From positions 1 through 64,000 of the forward strand of contig DATNFO010000024.1 in assembly GCA_035606355.1 (NCBI GenBank): a DNA stretch of 64,000 nt. The letters run 5' to 3'. The notes under the pieces are model-generated. The model was not told where the DNA came from. It searched no databases and was given only the letters and a program-made list of their open reading frames with translations. The stretch is from Sulfopaludibacter sp035606355 (GTDB taxonomy: Bacteria > Acidobacteriota > Terriglobia > Bryobacterales > Bryobacteraceae). Made by a program: the position numbers and the translations under genes. Of this stretch, positions 1 through 8,984 are shown piece by piece (the first letter of the stretch is position 1; every line of letters starts with the position of its first letter).

Positions 1-2
1 AG

Positions 3-140
3 AAGCGGACGCGGGATCATTTCCGCAAGCTGGCGGCGGACCTGCCCGCGGGGTTAGAGAAAGATGTGTGCTCCGAGCTCGCGGCAGAAGAAGAGGAACA
101 CGTCGCTTTGCTGGAAGGCGAGTTGGAGCAGTTGGGATAG
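3..140 (+). CDS. Ferritin-like/rubrerythrin-type protein, C-terminal fragment
   Basis: Only the last 45 codons lie in the window; the gene enters from the left edge and ends at the TAG at 138-140. The visible peptide is a charged amphipathic helix containing EEEEHVALLEGELEQLG. An E-x-x-H pattern in a long helix is typical of the last metal-binding helix of ferritin-like or rubrerythrin domains. What is seen is the helix and the motif; the family call is inference from a short piece. A 6-bp inverted repeat follows at 153-168. Confidence 0.5.
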   Translation, partial: KRTRDHFRKLAADLPAGLEKDVCSELAAEEEEHVALLEGELEQLG

Positions 141-147
141 CTCGGAA

Positions 148-397
148 AGTTTCCGCCCTGAAGGACGGTTCGGGAGGTTCTATCGAATGGGCCAGTGTGA
201 GGCCCTGATGGAACGGCGGGGATGATGCCCCCACGCGTCCATTACTCTTAGGGCTGAAAACGGTGATTTGTTATGCGCACCCTCCCGGGTACAACTGACC
301 GTCCGTTTGTGGCGGTTTGTGCACATGCGGCTCACGTTCCGTAAAGGGCGTTAGCTGATCCGAGGGGGGCCGGAGTCCCGAGATTCCGGTTCCCCTA
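148..397 (-). ncRNA. Candidate structured small RNA, about 250 nt, unassigned family
   Basis: A near-consensus sigma-70 promoter on the minus strand points into a gene-free stretch with many nested complementary segments. There is a 5' hairpin (370-374 with 385-389, extended by 366-369 with 392-395). A long-range helix has two blocks: 345-349 with 202-206 and 335-340 with 210-215. An inner 8-bp helix pairs 319-326 with 273-280. A local hairpin sits at 190-208, and a 3' hairpin (153-158 with 163-168) is followed by a short U-containing run. The overall rod shape recalls 6S RNA, but I cannot match it to 6S, RNase P, tmRNA or SRP RNA by conserved motifs. The boundaries are inferred from the promoter and the last hairpin. 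Confidence 0.45.
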
Positions 398-403
398 CCT
401 GGG

Positions 404-432
404 ATTATAGAACTCGCCTTCCCGGAGTGCAA
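404..432 (-). promoter_or_regulatory. Sigma-70-type promoter of the candidate small RNA
   Basis: Reading the minus strand, a TTGCAC box (427-432) is followed after exactly 17 bases by TATAAT (404-409). This is among the best -35/-10 matches noticed in the window. The expected transcription start is near 396-398, at the base of the first RNA hairpin. Confidence 0.6.
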
Positions 433-437
433 TGCAA

Positions 438-637
438 AGCTCGCGGGCGAAACCGTCCAGGGCGTTGCGGCGGCGGCGGCGATTCTGGGGCGGACGGACG
501 GATCGGCGGCGTTGCGGATCATGTCGCGCTGCACGAGCTCAAAGCGCGGATGGCCTTCGATATCGCGAAGGGTTCCCGCGCTGGAGGTATAGCGGTTATC
601 GGGCGCCGCCGCTGGATGGCTAGCCTCCGGACCACTT
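438..637 (-). other. Coding-like remnant without a start codon
   Basis: After a TGA (near 636-638) the minus-strand frame stays open through a stretch that looks protein-like, including RYTSSAGTLRDIEGHPRFEL. There is no ATG or convincing ribosome site; the first GTG is at 532-534. The frame continues into the small-RNA promoter, which argues against an intact gene. It may be a decayed fragment or chance in high-GC DNA. Confidence 0.15.
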
Positions 638-655
638 CAATCGAGCGGTCGCCAC

Positions 656-3600
656 CTACCAAATTAACTTCGCTCCCAGTTGGATGTTGCGGGCGGGATG
701 AGCTCCTGAGATAGTTCCGAAGTTGCTGCTCGAAATGCTCGTCGACGGGCCCTGGAAGTTCACGTTGTTAAACGCGTTGATGAAGTCGACGCCGAAGCGC
801 AGTTTGAACCGCTCGGTAAAGTTGAAGAACTTCATGAGCGAGAGGTTGTAGAGTTGCAGGCCTGGACCGCGAATGTCGCCGGGCCCCGCTGTTCCCCAAG
901 TGGATTGTCCGGCAGGGACAAAGGCTGCGGGATCGAACCAGCCGTTGGGTCCCGCGTTTGGAAGGACCGCAGGTCCTCCGAGGTAGTCGGCCACGCGGGA
1001 GCCGAGGATCGGAGTGTTGCCCGTCACCGTATACGGGAAGCCGGTCTGCAGGTGAATGATGCCGCTGAGTTGCCAGCCGCCAACCGTTGCGCTGACATAG
1101 TGCGGCGCGTTGCGGAGCCGCGGCAACTCCCAGACGAAAGAACCGACGAAGACATGCGTCGCGTCATAGGAAAGCGGTCCGTAGAAGGCCCGGAGGTTGT
1201 AATAGTTGAGGTCGTTCTCCGTATCTCCGCTGGCGTTGCCTAAGGCCTTGGACCACGTGTACGCGGCCGTGAAGAGCACGTTTCCGGCGCGGCGCGAAAG
1301 CCGCGCCTGTAAACTGTTGTAATTCGAATTAGCCACGCTGAGAAACTGCCGGATCTGCGAATAGCCGGCGTATGGCCGCAGGTAGTTCTCGTTGGACGTC
1401 GAAGACGCCGCGGCGAGCGTCGCGAGCGTGGGCTGATTGATATCGGGCTCGGTGAGCAGGTGATGGCCTTCGCTGCCGACATAGTCGACTTCGGCAAAGA
1501 GATTGATAGGGAGCTGCCGCTGAATTCCGAAACTGAACTGCTCCGAATAGGGAATCTTGAGATATGGATTGACGGTCTGAATCGCGCCCCAGACTGCCTG
1601 AACCTGGGCGCCTCCCGTGATGTTGGAGAGGTTACTGTATTGATATGCGCTGGTCTCCACGTACGGCGGATTGTTGAGCGAATAGAACGTAGGGTTGCCC
1701 TGTATACGGTCGTAATAGAGACCGAAGCCGCCTCGAATAACGGTCTTATCGTTGATGCCGTATGCGAACCCGAGGCGCGGCGAGAAGGTGCCTTGACTGG
1801 GATACATACCGCGCGGCGCGCCTGCCGGGACGGATTGCACCAGCGGGCTGTTGGCGTTCGGCACGAGGTACGCCTGGGACGGATTAATTCCGTTGGCGAC
1901 GCGCTGCAGCCCATTGAGGATGTTGCCGGAGCCGGGCACTAACTGGCCCTTGGAGTTCACGGTCACGGCCTGCGCGGGATTGTACAGCGATGGGACGAAG
2001 TCCACCAGATTATTCACGGTGGAGTACATCGCCATCATGTACTCGTAGCGGATACCGAGGTCTAAAGTCAGTTTGCGGCTGACCTTCCAGTTATCCTCGG
2101 CGAAAACGCTCGGCTCCGTGTAGCGGAAGCGGCCCATAGGGTCATACGCGGCTTCGGTGTAGGTGTTGAAGTTGCCGAGGAGCGCGTCGGCGAGCGCGTA
2201 ACCGGTGCTGTTGGGGTTGCCAGTGGCGTTGAACGTAACGGAGCCATCGTACGGCGACCGGCCATTCTGGTCCTTGCGGTTGCGGATCACCATGACTCCG
2301 GCGCGCAGGGAGTGATTGCCCCGCACAAGCGACACTGTGTCGGCAGTCTCGATCTCAGTGGTAGGGGAGAGGAGCGCGTGATCGGGGCCATCCCAACTGG
2401 CAAAGCTGGTAATGGATCCGCTGGGAATGCCTCCAGGGTAGCGGCCAACGCCGTCGTATATGTGCGGGTAAGTGAAACCCTCGACACTGGCCAGCCAGGT
2501 ATCGCCTTGGTTCCAGTAACGCTGGCCATTCCAGCTGGCGCCGGCATGGACCTCATTGACGATGGATGGCGTCACGATCCACGTTTCGGAAAGCAGCAAG
2601 CTCTTGCCGGGGCGATCGCGCGTTTCAGGCGTAATGGGAATCGATCCGCCGGGGCCATCGGCGAGAAAGATATCGTTGTAATCGTCGACCCAGCGGCCGT
2701 AGAGCGTGTGCTTGGCGCTGATGCGGTAATCGATGCGGGCCAGGTCTTCGCGATAATTCAGCGGATTAGGGTTCTCGAAAGTAGTGTTGTTCGCGACCGG
2801 CGTGTTAGTGAAAATGGCGGCTTGCGGCATCACGGCGCGGTAGACGTTCCCGACGGCACGGCCCTCCTGCGTGATCATCGCTTGCGGAATCATGTTGTTC
2901 GGGAATGGATTCTTGGTTCCCGGTTCGTAGATGACCGTCTTTGGGAGCAGCGCGGAAAAGTCGCCGTTGAGTTCGGCCGTAGTGGGTAAAGTTGTCCGGC
3001 TGGGAGCGCTTTGCTGGCGCAGGCGCTTCCACTCTTCTCCTACGAAGAAGAAGAGCTTGTCATGCTTGATGGGTCCTCCGATGTTATAGCCGAAATCGTT
3101 GAAACGGAGCTCGGTATTGTTGGGCGAGAAGAAATTCCGGGCGTCTAGCGCATCATTGCGGAAGTATTCGAAGGCCGCGCCGTGAATGGTGTTCGTCCCG
3201 TTCTTCGTCACCACGTTGAAGGCTACCCCGGCCGATCGTCCGTATTGAGCGGAGAAGTTGGAGGTTTGAATTTTGACCTCTTGCAGGAAATCCGGGCTGA
3301 CGTTGTTGATGAGACTGCCGTTGGCGCCGGCATCGAGGTTCCCCAAACCATCCACGGTCATATTGTTCTGGTTGCTGCGATGACCATTGACCACCTGATT
3401 AGTGGCGCTCAGGCTGGTATTGATGCTGAAGGTATCCGGATTTGTCACTGTGGCCCCGGGCACGAGCGTCAGGAGCTCCATATAGTTGCGGCCATTCAAC
3501 GGAACGTTTTCGACCTGTTTGGTATCGATAACGTCGGCCACTTCACCGGAAACCGTGTTCAAGGTTTCCGCATTCGATGCGACGACATCTACGCTTTGGG

Positions 3601-3940
3601 TCGCCTGACCGACTTCCAACTTAAAATCGGCAGTGACGCGGCCATCGGCTACCAATTGAAAGCCGCGGCGGATGGAACGCTTGAACCCGGGCCCTTCCAC
3701 CTCAACGGCATAGGGTCCGATGGGCAGGTTTTCGGCGACATAGAAGCCGGAATTATTGGTGAGGATGGCTCGGGTGGCTTGCGTGTCGGTATTGCGTATG
3801 GTGACCTTGGCATTTGGAACGGCGGCGCCGGATGCATCGATGACGGTGCCGGAAATACGGCCGAAATCTGTCTGTGCGGATAACGTTACGACTGAAAGTG
3901 CGAGACCGAACAAAACCGCTGCGAGGCGATGGTTCGACAT
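656..3940 (-). CDS. TonB-dependent receptor, Oar-like, with N-terminal carboxypeptidase regulatory domain
   Basis: This 1094-residue outer-membrane protein probably takes up or binds a large substrate, perhaps glycan- or protein-derived; the substrate is unknown. Residues 1-22 form a signal peptide ending LSAQ. Residues 27-105 are a beta-sandwich domain (GRISGTVIDASGAAVPNAKV start, GPYAVEVEGPGFK end). A plug domain follows at about 115-240 (PLNGRNYMELLTLVPGA), then a long beta-barrel ending in LGAKLIW with a terminal aromatic residue. This architecture is greatly expanded in Acidobacteria. The ATG has a GGGGG-containing Shine-Dalgarno about 9 nt upstream. It appears monocistronic; no SusD-like partner is next to it. 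Confidence 0.9.
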   Translation of the reverse strand: MSNHRLAAVLFGLALSVVTLSAQTDFGRISGTVIDASGAAVPNAKVTIRNTDTQATRAILTNNSGFYVAENLPIGPYAVEVEGPGFKRSIRRGFQLVADGRVTADFKLEVGQATQSVDVVASNAETLNTVSGEVADVIDTKQVENVPLNGRNYMELLTLVPGATVTNPDTFSINTSLSATNQVVNGHRSNQNNMTVDGLGNLDAGANGSLINNVSPDFLQEVKIQTSNFSAQYGRSAGVAFNVVTKNGTNTIHGAAFEYFRNDALDARNFFSPNNTELRFNDFGYNIGGPIKHDKLFFFVGEEWKRLRQQSAPSRTTLPTTAELNGDFSALLPKTVIYEPGTKNPFPNNMIPQAMITQEGRAVGNVYRAVMPQAAIFTNTPVANNTTFENPNPLNYREDLARIDYRISAKHTLYGRWVDDYNDIFLADGPGGSIPITPETRDRPGKSLLLSETWIVTPSIVNEVHAGASWNGQRYWNQGDTWLASVEGFTYPHIYDGVGRYPGGIPSGSITSFASWDGPDHALLSPTTEIETADTVSLVRGNHSLRAGVMVIRNRKDQNGRSPYDGSVTFNATGNPNSTGYALADALLGNFNTYTEAAYDPMGRFRYTEPSVFAEDNWKVSRKLTLDLGIRYEYMMAMYSTVNNLVDFVPSLYNPAQAVTVNSKGQLVPGSGNILNGLQRVANGINPSQAYLVPNANSPLVQSVPAGAPRGMYPSQGTFSPRLGFAYGINDKTVIRGGFGLYYDRIQGNPTFYSLNNPPYVETSAYQYSNLSNITGGAQVQAVWGAIQTVNPYLKIPYSEQFSFGIQRQLPINLFAEVDYVGSEGHHLLTEPDINQPTLATLAAASSTSNENYLRPYAGYSQIRQFLSVANSNYNSLQARLSRRAGNVLFTAAYTWSKALGNASGDTENDLNYYNLRAFYGPLSYDATHVFVGSFVWELPRLRNAPHYVSATVGGWQLSGIIHLQTGFPYTVTGNTPILGSRVADYLGGPAVLPNAGPNGWFDPAAFVPAGQSTWGTAGPGDIRGPGLQLYNLSLMKFFNFTERFKLRFGVDFINAFNNVNFQGPSTSISSSNFGTISGAHPARNIQLGAKLIW

Positions 3941-3944
3941 TTGT

Positions 3945-3964
3945 GGTTCCCCCTGACTGGAACC
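3945..3964 (-). promoter_or_regulatory. Inverted repeat over the ribosome-binding site of the TonB receptor gene
   Basis: A 6-bp perfect inverted repeat (GGTTCC/GGAACC) with an 8-nt spacer lies just upstream of the start codon. It places the G-rich Shine-Dalgarno in its loop and 3' arm. It could be a repressor operator or an RNA hairpin limiting translation. Confidence 0.3.
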
Positions 3965-4060
3965 ACACTAACGCTTGGACACCGCCTGCGGAATACGAGC
4001 TTTGACGTATACCCCAATGTTTAGCGTTAAAATTTGAACACGGCTTGCTCGGATGTTGCT

Positions 4061-4567
4061 TTATCCGCGCTCGAACAGCTTTAGAAACTCGCGGACACGC
4101 GCTACGTAGTGGCGGGTTTCCCGGTATGGCGGGATGCCTCGGTAGCGATCCACCACCGCAGGCCCGGCATTATAGGCAGCGATTACCCGATTGAGCCAGT
4201 CTTTGCGTCCGTGGTAGCGTTCCATCAGCACCCGCAGATAATGAGTGCCGGCGTCGATGTTCTGCGCCGGGTCCGTAGGATCCGCGCCAAACTGCTCGGC
4301 GGTTTCGGGCATCAGTTGCATCAGTCCGATTGCGCCGGCGCGGGAGACGGCAGCGGGGTCGAAATTCGATTCGGCTGCGACAATGCTTTTCACCAGGGCC
4401 GGGCGGACTTTATGTTTTTCAGCGGCTGCGTTGATCAGTGCCTGGGTTTGTTCCGGCTTCAGGACAGCCGGTTTCAGGAGGTGCAGTTTGAGCACGCGCC
4501 GCTCCAGCGCGGGCCCGTGGAGAATCGCTACGGCCCCAGCAATCAGGGCCAGTCGGGCAATCTTCAT
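4061..4567 (-). CDS. Lytic transglycosylase, SLT family (soluble or membrane-tethered)
   Basis: The product is 168 residues and should cleave peptidoglycan between MurNAc and GlcNAc in the periplasm. A short hydrophobic N-terminus (residues 5-18) acts as signal or anchor. The catalytic domain spans about 40-165: the catalytic Glu is E66 in AAESNFDP, followed by GAIGLMQLMPETA and AAYNAGPAVVDRYRG, the standard motif order of family 1 (MltE/Slt-like) enzymes. It is short, with no LysM or other binding domain visible. It is divergent from thrC with 35 bp between start codons, so the two promoters must overlap. Confidence 0.88.
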   Translation of the reverse strand: MKIARLALIAGAVAILHGPALERRVLKLHLLKPAVLKPEQTQALINAAAEKHKVRPALVKSIVAAESNFDPAAVSRAGAIGLMQLMPETAEQFGADPTDPAQNIDAGTHYLRVLMERYHGRKDWLNRVIAAYNAGPAVVDRYRGIPPYRETRHYVARVREFLKLFERG

Positions 4568-4602
4568 GCGATCGTTTTCCAGGGTGTTAGACTTTTAATT
4601 CA

Positions 4603-5829
4603 ATGGCTAAAGCGACGCATTTAGAGTGCAGCGTGTGTAACAAGAGGGTGGACGCAGGACAGACAGCAAACCTCTGTAGCTGTGGCGGACCGCTGCTGGT
4701 GCGATATGACCTCGATACCATCCGAACACGCTGGCGGCGGCGTGATGTTGCGAATGGGCCGTCCAGCATGTGGCGCTATGCGCCGGTTCTACCGCCTAGG
4801 GATGAAGCCATTATAACACTGGGAGAGGGCTGGACGCCTCTCATCCGGGCTCGCCGGCTGGCTGCGCGCATCGGCATGGAAGATTGCCTGTGGGTGAAAG
4901 ACGAGGGGCTGAACCCCACGGGAAGCTTCAAGGCTCGCGGGCTTTCCTGTGCCATTTCGATGTGCTATGAGCTGGGCGTTAAAAAGGTGGCGATCCCCTC
5001 GGCCGGAAACGCGGCGAGCGCGCTCGCGGCTTACGCGGCAGCCGCGGGGCTGGAGAGCTTCATCTTCATGCCTAAGGACGTGCCCCAGGCCAATTACCTG
5101 GAATGCAAGGCTTACGGCGCAAACGTCACTCTGGTGGATGGGCTGATCAGCGACTGCGGGAAAATTGTGGCCGAGCGGGGCCCTCAGGAAGGCTGGTTCG
5201 ACATCAGCACGCTGAAAGAGCCGTATCGCATTGAAGGCAAGAAAACGATGGGATATGAAGTGGCCGAGCAGATGGATTGGGAGCTGCCCGACGCGATCTT
5301 CTATCCGACCGGCGGCGGGGTGGGCATGATCGGCATGTGGAAGGCCTTCGCTGAGATGGAGAAGTTGGGATGGATCGGCAGCAAGCGGCCGAAAATGATC
5401 GCCGTGCAGGCCGAGGGGTGCGCGCCGATTGTGCGCGCTTGGGAAGAGCACGAGCCTAAAAGCCGGTTTTTTGAAAATGCGCATACGGTGGCGGCAGGGC
5501 TGCGGGTGCCTAAGGCCCTCGGCGATTTTCTGGTGTTGCAAGCCGTTAAAGAGAGCGGCGGCACCGCGGTGTCGGTGAGCGACGAGGAGATGCTCGCGGA
5601 CGGCATTCAGCTCGCAAGCGACCAGGGGGTGTATGCGGCTCCTGAAGGCGCGGCGTGCGTTTCGGCATTGAAGAAGCTGCTGGCGAGCGGGTTCTTCAAA
5701 GGGAACGAGCGCATCGTGTTGTACAACACAGGGTCGGGGTTGAAGTATCCCGAAGCGTATTCGACGCGGTTCCCGCGCACGGCGCCGGGGGAGCAGGATA
5801 AACTCGGCGGATTGATCACCCCGCGATGA
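4603..5829 (+). CDS. thrC: Threonine synthase
   Basis: A 408-residue PLP enzyme that should convert O-phosphohomoserine to threonine. The N-terminus carries a CxxC...CxC zinc-ribbon-like knuckle (C9, C12, C25, C27), common in one threonine-synthase subgroup. The PLP lysine is K110 in NPTGSFKARG. Later motifs include PSAGNAASALAAYAAAAGL and the phosphate-binding YPTGGGVGMIGMWKAF. No thrA or thrB lies nearby. Its stop overlaps the tldD start (ATGA), so it heads a three-gene unit. A diaminopropionate lyase or cysteate-synthase-like role is a less likely alternative. Confidence 0.9.
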   Translation: MAKATHLECSVCNKRVDAGQTANLCSCGGPLLVRYDLDTIRTRWRRRDVANGPSSMWRYAPVLPPRDEAIITLGEGWTPLIRARRLAARIGMEDCLWVKDEGLNPTGSFKARGLSCAISMCYELGVKKVAIPSAGNAASALAAYAAAAGLESFIFMPKDVPQANYLECKAYGANVTLVDGLISDCGKIVAERGPQEGWFDISTLKEPYRIEGKKTMGYEVAEQMDWELPDAIFYPTGGGVGMIGMWKAFAEMEKLGWIGSKRPKMIAVQAEGCAPIVRAWEEHEPKSRFFENAHTVAAGLRVPKALGDFLVLQAVKESGGTAVSVSDEEMLADGIQLASDQGVYAAPEGAACVSALKKLLASGFFKGNERIVLYNTGSGLKYPEAYSTRFPRTAPGEQDKLGGLITPR

Positions 5830-7277
5830 AAACGACGGCACTGCGCGCGCTGGATTTATTGAGCCGCGGCGGCGTGGAGTATGCCGATGTGCGGGCTATT
5901 GAATCGCGCGACCGCGAGATCACAACAAAGAACGGAAAAGCCGGGCACGTTTCGAGCTCGGAATCCGCGGGCGTTGGCATGCGTGTGCTGGTGGGTGGCT
6001 GCTGGGGCTTTGCCGCAACCGACGATCTGAGCGCCCACGGCCTGGAGCGCTGCGCCACTCTGGCGCTGGAGATTGCCCGCTCCAGCGGCATGGCAAAAAA
6101 AGAGAACGTAGCCCTGGCCCCGGAGACAGCGTACGTGGCGGAGTGGTCATCACCATGCGCGATCGACCCTTTCAGCATTCCGGTTGACCGTCAACTGGGC
6201 GTGCTGCTTGCCGTAGATGCGGAGCTGCGGCGGAATCCGCAGATCAGTCTGGCGGAAGCTTCGATGCACTTCACGCGGGTGCGGCAGGTCTTCGCTTCGA
6301 CGCTCGGCAGCATCATCGATCAGACGCGCGTAATGAGCGGCGCCGGGTTTTCAGCACTCTGCTACAAGGATGACGAAATACAGCGGCGCAGCTTTCCCAA
6401 TTCGTTCGGCGGCCAGTATCAGTTGAAGGGCTGGGAGTTGATCGACGAATTGGATTTGCCGGCGCACGCTCCTCTGATCGCGGAGCAGGCGGTGGCGCTG
6501 CATGCTGCCGACCAGTGTCCGGAGGGGGAGTTCGATCTGGTGCTGGATTCGGCGCAGTTGGGATTGCAGATTCACGAATCCATCGGCCATCCGATCGAGT
6601 TGGATCGCGTGCTGGGCAGCGAGGCTAATTACGCGGGGATGAGCTTCCTCACTCTGGATAAGTTGAACGCCCTGCGCTATGGGTCCGAGATCGTGAATGT
6701 GGTGTGCGATGCGCGCGCGGCGCACGGTCCGGGACTGGGAACGTTTGCGTTCGACGATGAGGGCGTGCCGGCGCAGTCCACAGATATCATTCGCGGCGGG
6801 CAGTTCCGCGGATACATGACGAGCCGCGAGACGGCCGCGGCGGTGGGCGATTCGCGAAGCAACGGGTGCATGCGCGCGGACGGCTGGGCGCGAATTCCAC
6901 TGATCCGCATGACGAACGTGAGTCTGCTGCCGGGTGAGCAGTCGCTCGACGAGGTGTTCGACTGCGACGGCATCTACATGGAGACGAACCGAAGCTGGTC
7001 AATCGACGACAAGCGGTACAACTTCCAGTTCGGCTGCGAGATCGGCTGGGAGATCAAGGGCGGTAAGCGCGTTCGCATGTTGAAGAACCCCAGCTACAGC
7101 GGCATCTCGACGGAGTTCTGGAATGCGTGCGCCGCTATTGCGGGGCGCGAGCATTGGACGTTGTGGGGCGTGCCGAATTGCGGCAAGGGGCAGCCGGAGC
7201 AAGTGATGGGTACAGGTCATGGCGCGAGCCCGGCGCGCTTCCGCGGGATCAAGGTGGGGAGCGCGTATGGCGGGTAA
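5826..7277 (+). CDS. tldD: TldD-type metalloprotease, catalytic subunit
   Basis: A 483-residue protein of the TldD/PmbA family (peptidase U62). The zinc motif HESIGH (residues 250-255) fits HExxxH, and a conserved HESIGHPIELDR block and a C-terminal MGTGHGASPARF block support the catalytic TldD side. In E. coli TldD forms a heterodimer with TldE (PmbA) that degrades unfolded peptides and matures microcin B17. Here tldE follows directly with an 11-bp overlap, so a complex is expected. The start overlaps the thrC stop by 4 bp. No ribosomal-peptide precursor gene was noticed nearby. Confidence 0.92.
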   Translation: MKTTALRALDLLSRGGVEYADVRAIESRDREITTKNGKAGHVSSSESAGVGMRVLVGGCWGFAATDDLSAHGLERCATLALEIARSSGMAKKENVALAPETAYVAEWSSPCAIDPFSIPVDRQLGVLLAVDAELRRNPQISLAEASMHFTRVRQVFASTLGSIIDQTRVMSGAGFSALCYKDDEIQRRSFPNSFGGQYQLKGWELIDELDLPAHAPLIAEQAVALHAADQCPEGEFDLVLDSAQLGLQIHESIGHPIELDRVLGSEANYAGMSFLTLDKLNALRYGSEIVNVVCDARAAHGPGLGTFAFDDEGVPAQSTDIIRGGQFRGYMTSRETAAAVGDSRSNGCMRADGWARIPLIRMTNVSLLPGEQSLDEVFDCDGIYMETNRSWSIDDKRYNFQFGCEIGWEIKGGKRVRMLKNPSYSGISTEFWNACAAIAGREHWTLWGVPNCGKGQPEQVMGTGHGASPARFRGIKVGSAYGG

Positions 7278-8616
7278 GTGCCCGCAATGGTGCGTCGATG
7301 TATTCGAGCAGGCGCAGGCCGCGGCGCGAGCGCTGGGCGTTGCGGATGTTGAAGCGATACTCGCTACGGAAGCGGGCGCGCTGACGCGGTTCGCCAACAA
7401 CACGATCCATCAGAACGTGGCCGAGGAGTCGCGGCATCTTTCCGTGCGGGTGATTGTGGAGGGCCGTACCGCCCGGGCGTCGACGAACCGGCTGGATGCG
7501 GCGGCGATTCGCGAAACAGTCGAGCAGGCAACCGCGATCACGCGGTTGACCGAGCCGGATCCGGAGTTGCTGCCTCTGGCCGAACCCGCGGAGTACGCCG
7601 CAGTGTCGCGCTATTTCGATGCGACCGCGCGGGCTACGCCCGAGGAGCGTGCGCTAGCCGTCGCGCAGGCGATCGAGATTGTGGAAGACGCCGGTCAAAT
7701 CGCGGCAGGCATTTATTCGACCGGCGAGAACGGCTTCGCGCTGCTGAATTCGCGCGGCGTCGCGGCGTGGCATAGCGAGACACTGGCACGGTTCTCGATC
7801 ACCGCGATGGCCGCGGACAGTTCCGGGTGGGCTAAGGCGAGCGCTTGTTACCACGGCGATCTCGATCCGCTGGCGCTGGCGGTCTCGGCGGCTCAAAAAT
7901 CAAAGGCGTCAGCGAATCCGCGCGAGCTTTCGGCGGGCCGGTACACGGTCATTCTGGAGCCTGCGGCGGTGCTGGATCTGGCGGGGCAGATGTTCGGCGA
8001 TTTCAGTGCGACGGCGATTCGCGACGGCAGGAGTTTTTTGAACGATCGGATCGGTGAGGCAATTTTCGGCTCGAATATCACGATCGATGATGACGTCACT
8101 CATCCGTTGCAAACGGGCGCTCCTTTCGATGGGGAAGGCGTTCCGCGACGGAAGCTCACGCTGGTGGAAGCGGGCGTGCCGCGCGAGATCGCTTACAGCA
8201 GGCAGGCCGCGGCGGTTGCGAGCGCCGCGCCGACAGGTCATGGCTTTCCGCTGCCGAACGAGTTGGGCGAGGCGCCCATGAATATCGTCATCGCGGGCGG
8301 GGAGAGCAGCGTCGCGGAGATGGTGGCGTCAACCGGGCGCGGAATTCTGGTGACGCGCTTGTGGTACATCCGCGAAGTGGATCCGTACGAGAAGATTTTC
8401 ACCGGCATGACTCGGGACGGCACGTTTGCAGTAGAGGACGGGAAGGTGGTCGCGGGCGTGCGGAATTTCCGATTCAATCAGGGGCTGATGGAGATGCTGT
8501 CGAACGTCGAGGCGCTCGGGCGGAGCGTGCGCGCCAGCGGCGAAGAGACTTTCGATATGGTAGTTCCGGCGATGAAGGTCGGCGGCTTCAATTTCACCGA
8601 GGTAACTCGCTTCTAG
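7267..8616 (+). CDS. tldE: TldE/PmbA-type subunit, probably non-catalytic partner of TldD
   Basis: The product has 449 residues from the ATG at 7267. An upstream in-frame ATG at 7219 would lie deep inside tldD and is less likely. The family resemblance is clear in FANNTIHQNVAEESRHLSVRV near the N-terminus and in the C-terminal TRLWYIREVDPYEKIFTGMT. No HExxxH motif is present, as expected for the TldE partner that completes the heterodimer. It overlaps the tldD stop by 11 bp and is presumably translationally coupled to it. A tRNA gene on the opposite strand lies beyond its end. Confidence 0.88.
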   Translation: MAGKCPQWCVDVFEQAQAAARALGVADVEAILATEAGALTRFANNTIHQNVAEESRHLSVRVIVEGRTARASTNRLDAAAIRETVEQATAITRLTEPDPELLPLAEPAEYAAVSRYFDATARATPEERALAVAQAIEIVEDAGQIAAGIYSTGENGFALLNSRGVAAWHSETLARFSITAMAADSSGWAKASACYHGDLDPLALAVSAAQKSKASANPRELSAGRYTVILEPAAVLDLAGQMFGDFSATAIRDGRSFLNDRIGEAIFGSNITIDDDVTHPLQTGAPFDGEGVPRRKLTLVEAGVPREIAYSRQAAAVASAAPTGHGFPLPNELGEAPMNIVIAGGESSVAEMVASTGRGILVTRLWYIREVDPYEKIFTGMTRDGTFAVEDGKVVAGVRNFRFNQGLMEMLSNVEALGRSVRASGEETFDMVVPAMKVGGFNFTEVTRF

Positions 8617-8900
8617 GTCGATGCCGCGCTTCGTCTGCGGCCTTTGATGCGACGCGGGTGGGAGTTGCCGCCGATCCGGGAGAATTTTTGCTGCGGCGGG
8701 GGCAAGAGGTAATCGACCCGGCAGCGGTAGTGCGTGGCATCGCAGCGAATGGCGCTGGGGCGGAGCTCTGCCGGGCATTGGGGATCCCGGAATTACGGTT
8801 AGTCCGCGGCGGAAGGGGTGGGGGCTTGATGCCAGGAGTCAGCGGGACTTCCGCTCATTCTCGTTTGGGGAGTCTTAACGCAAATCCGTTGGTGGGCTTT
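8617..8900. other. Intergenic stretch with no recognised gene
   Basis: These 284 bases separate tldE from the minus-strand tRNA-Gly. Open frames run through it on the plus strand, but none has a credible start and the longest runs into the antisense of the tRNA. I see no clear terminator or repeat. Confidence 0.5.
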
Positions 8901-8976
8901 TGGAGCGGGAGACGGGATTCGAACCCGCGACATCGACCTTGGCAAGGTCGCACTCTACCAGCTGAGTTACTCCCGC
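8901..8976 (-). tRNA. tRNA-Gly (anticodon GCC)
   Basis: The minus strand folds into a full cloverleaf: acceptor GCGGGAG with CTCCCGC, D-arm with AGCTGGTAGA, anticodon loop TTGCCAA, T-loop TTCGAAT. Discriminator T is followed by an encoded CCA at 8901-8903, giving 76 nt. It lies between tldE and the dnaA upstream region. Confidence 0.96.
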
Positions 8977-8984
8977 TCGACGGA

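Noticed and set aside
271..534. 87-codon minus-strand frame with GTG start
   Set aside because: It spans the promoter and first half of the candidate RNA and has no family or ribosome site.
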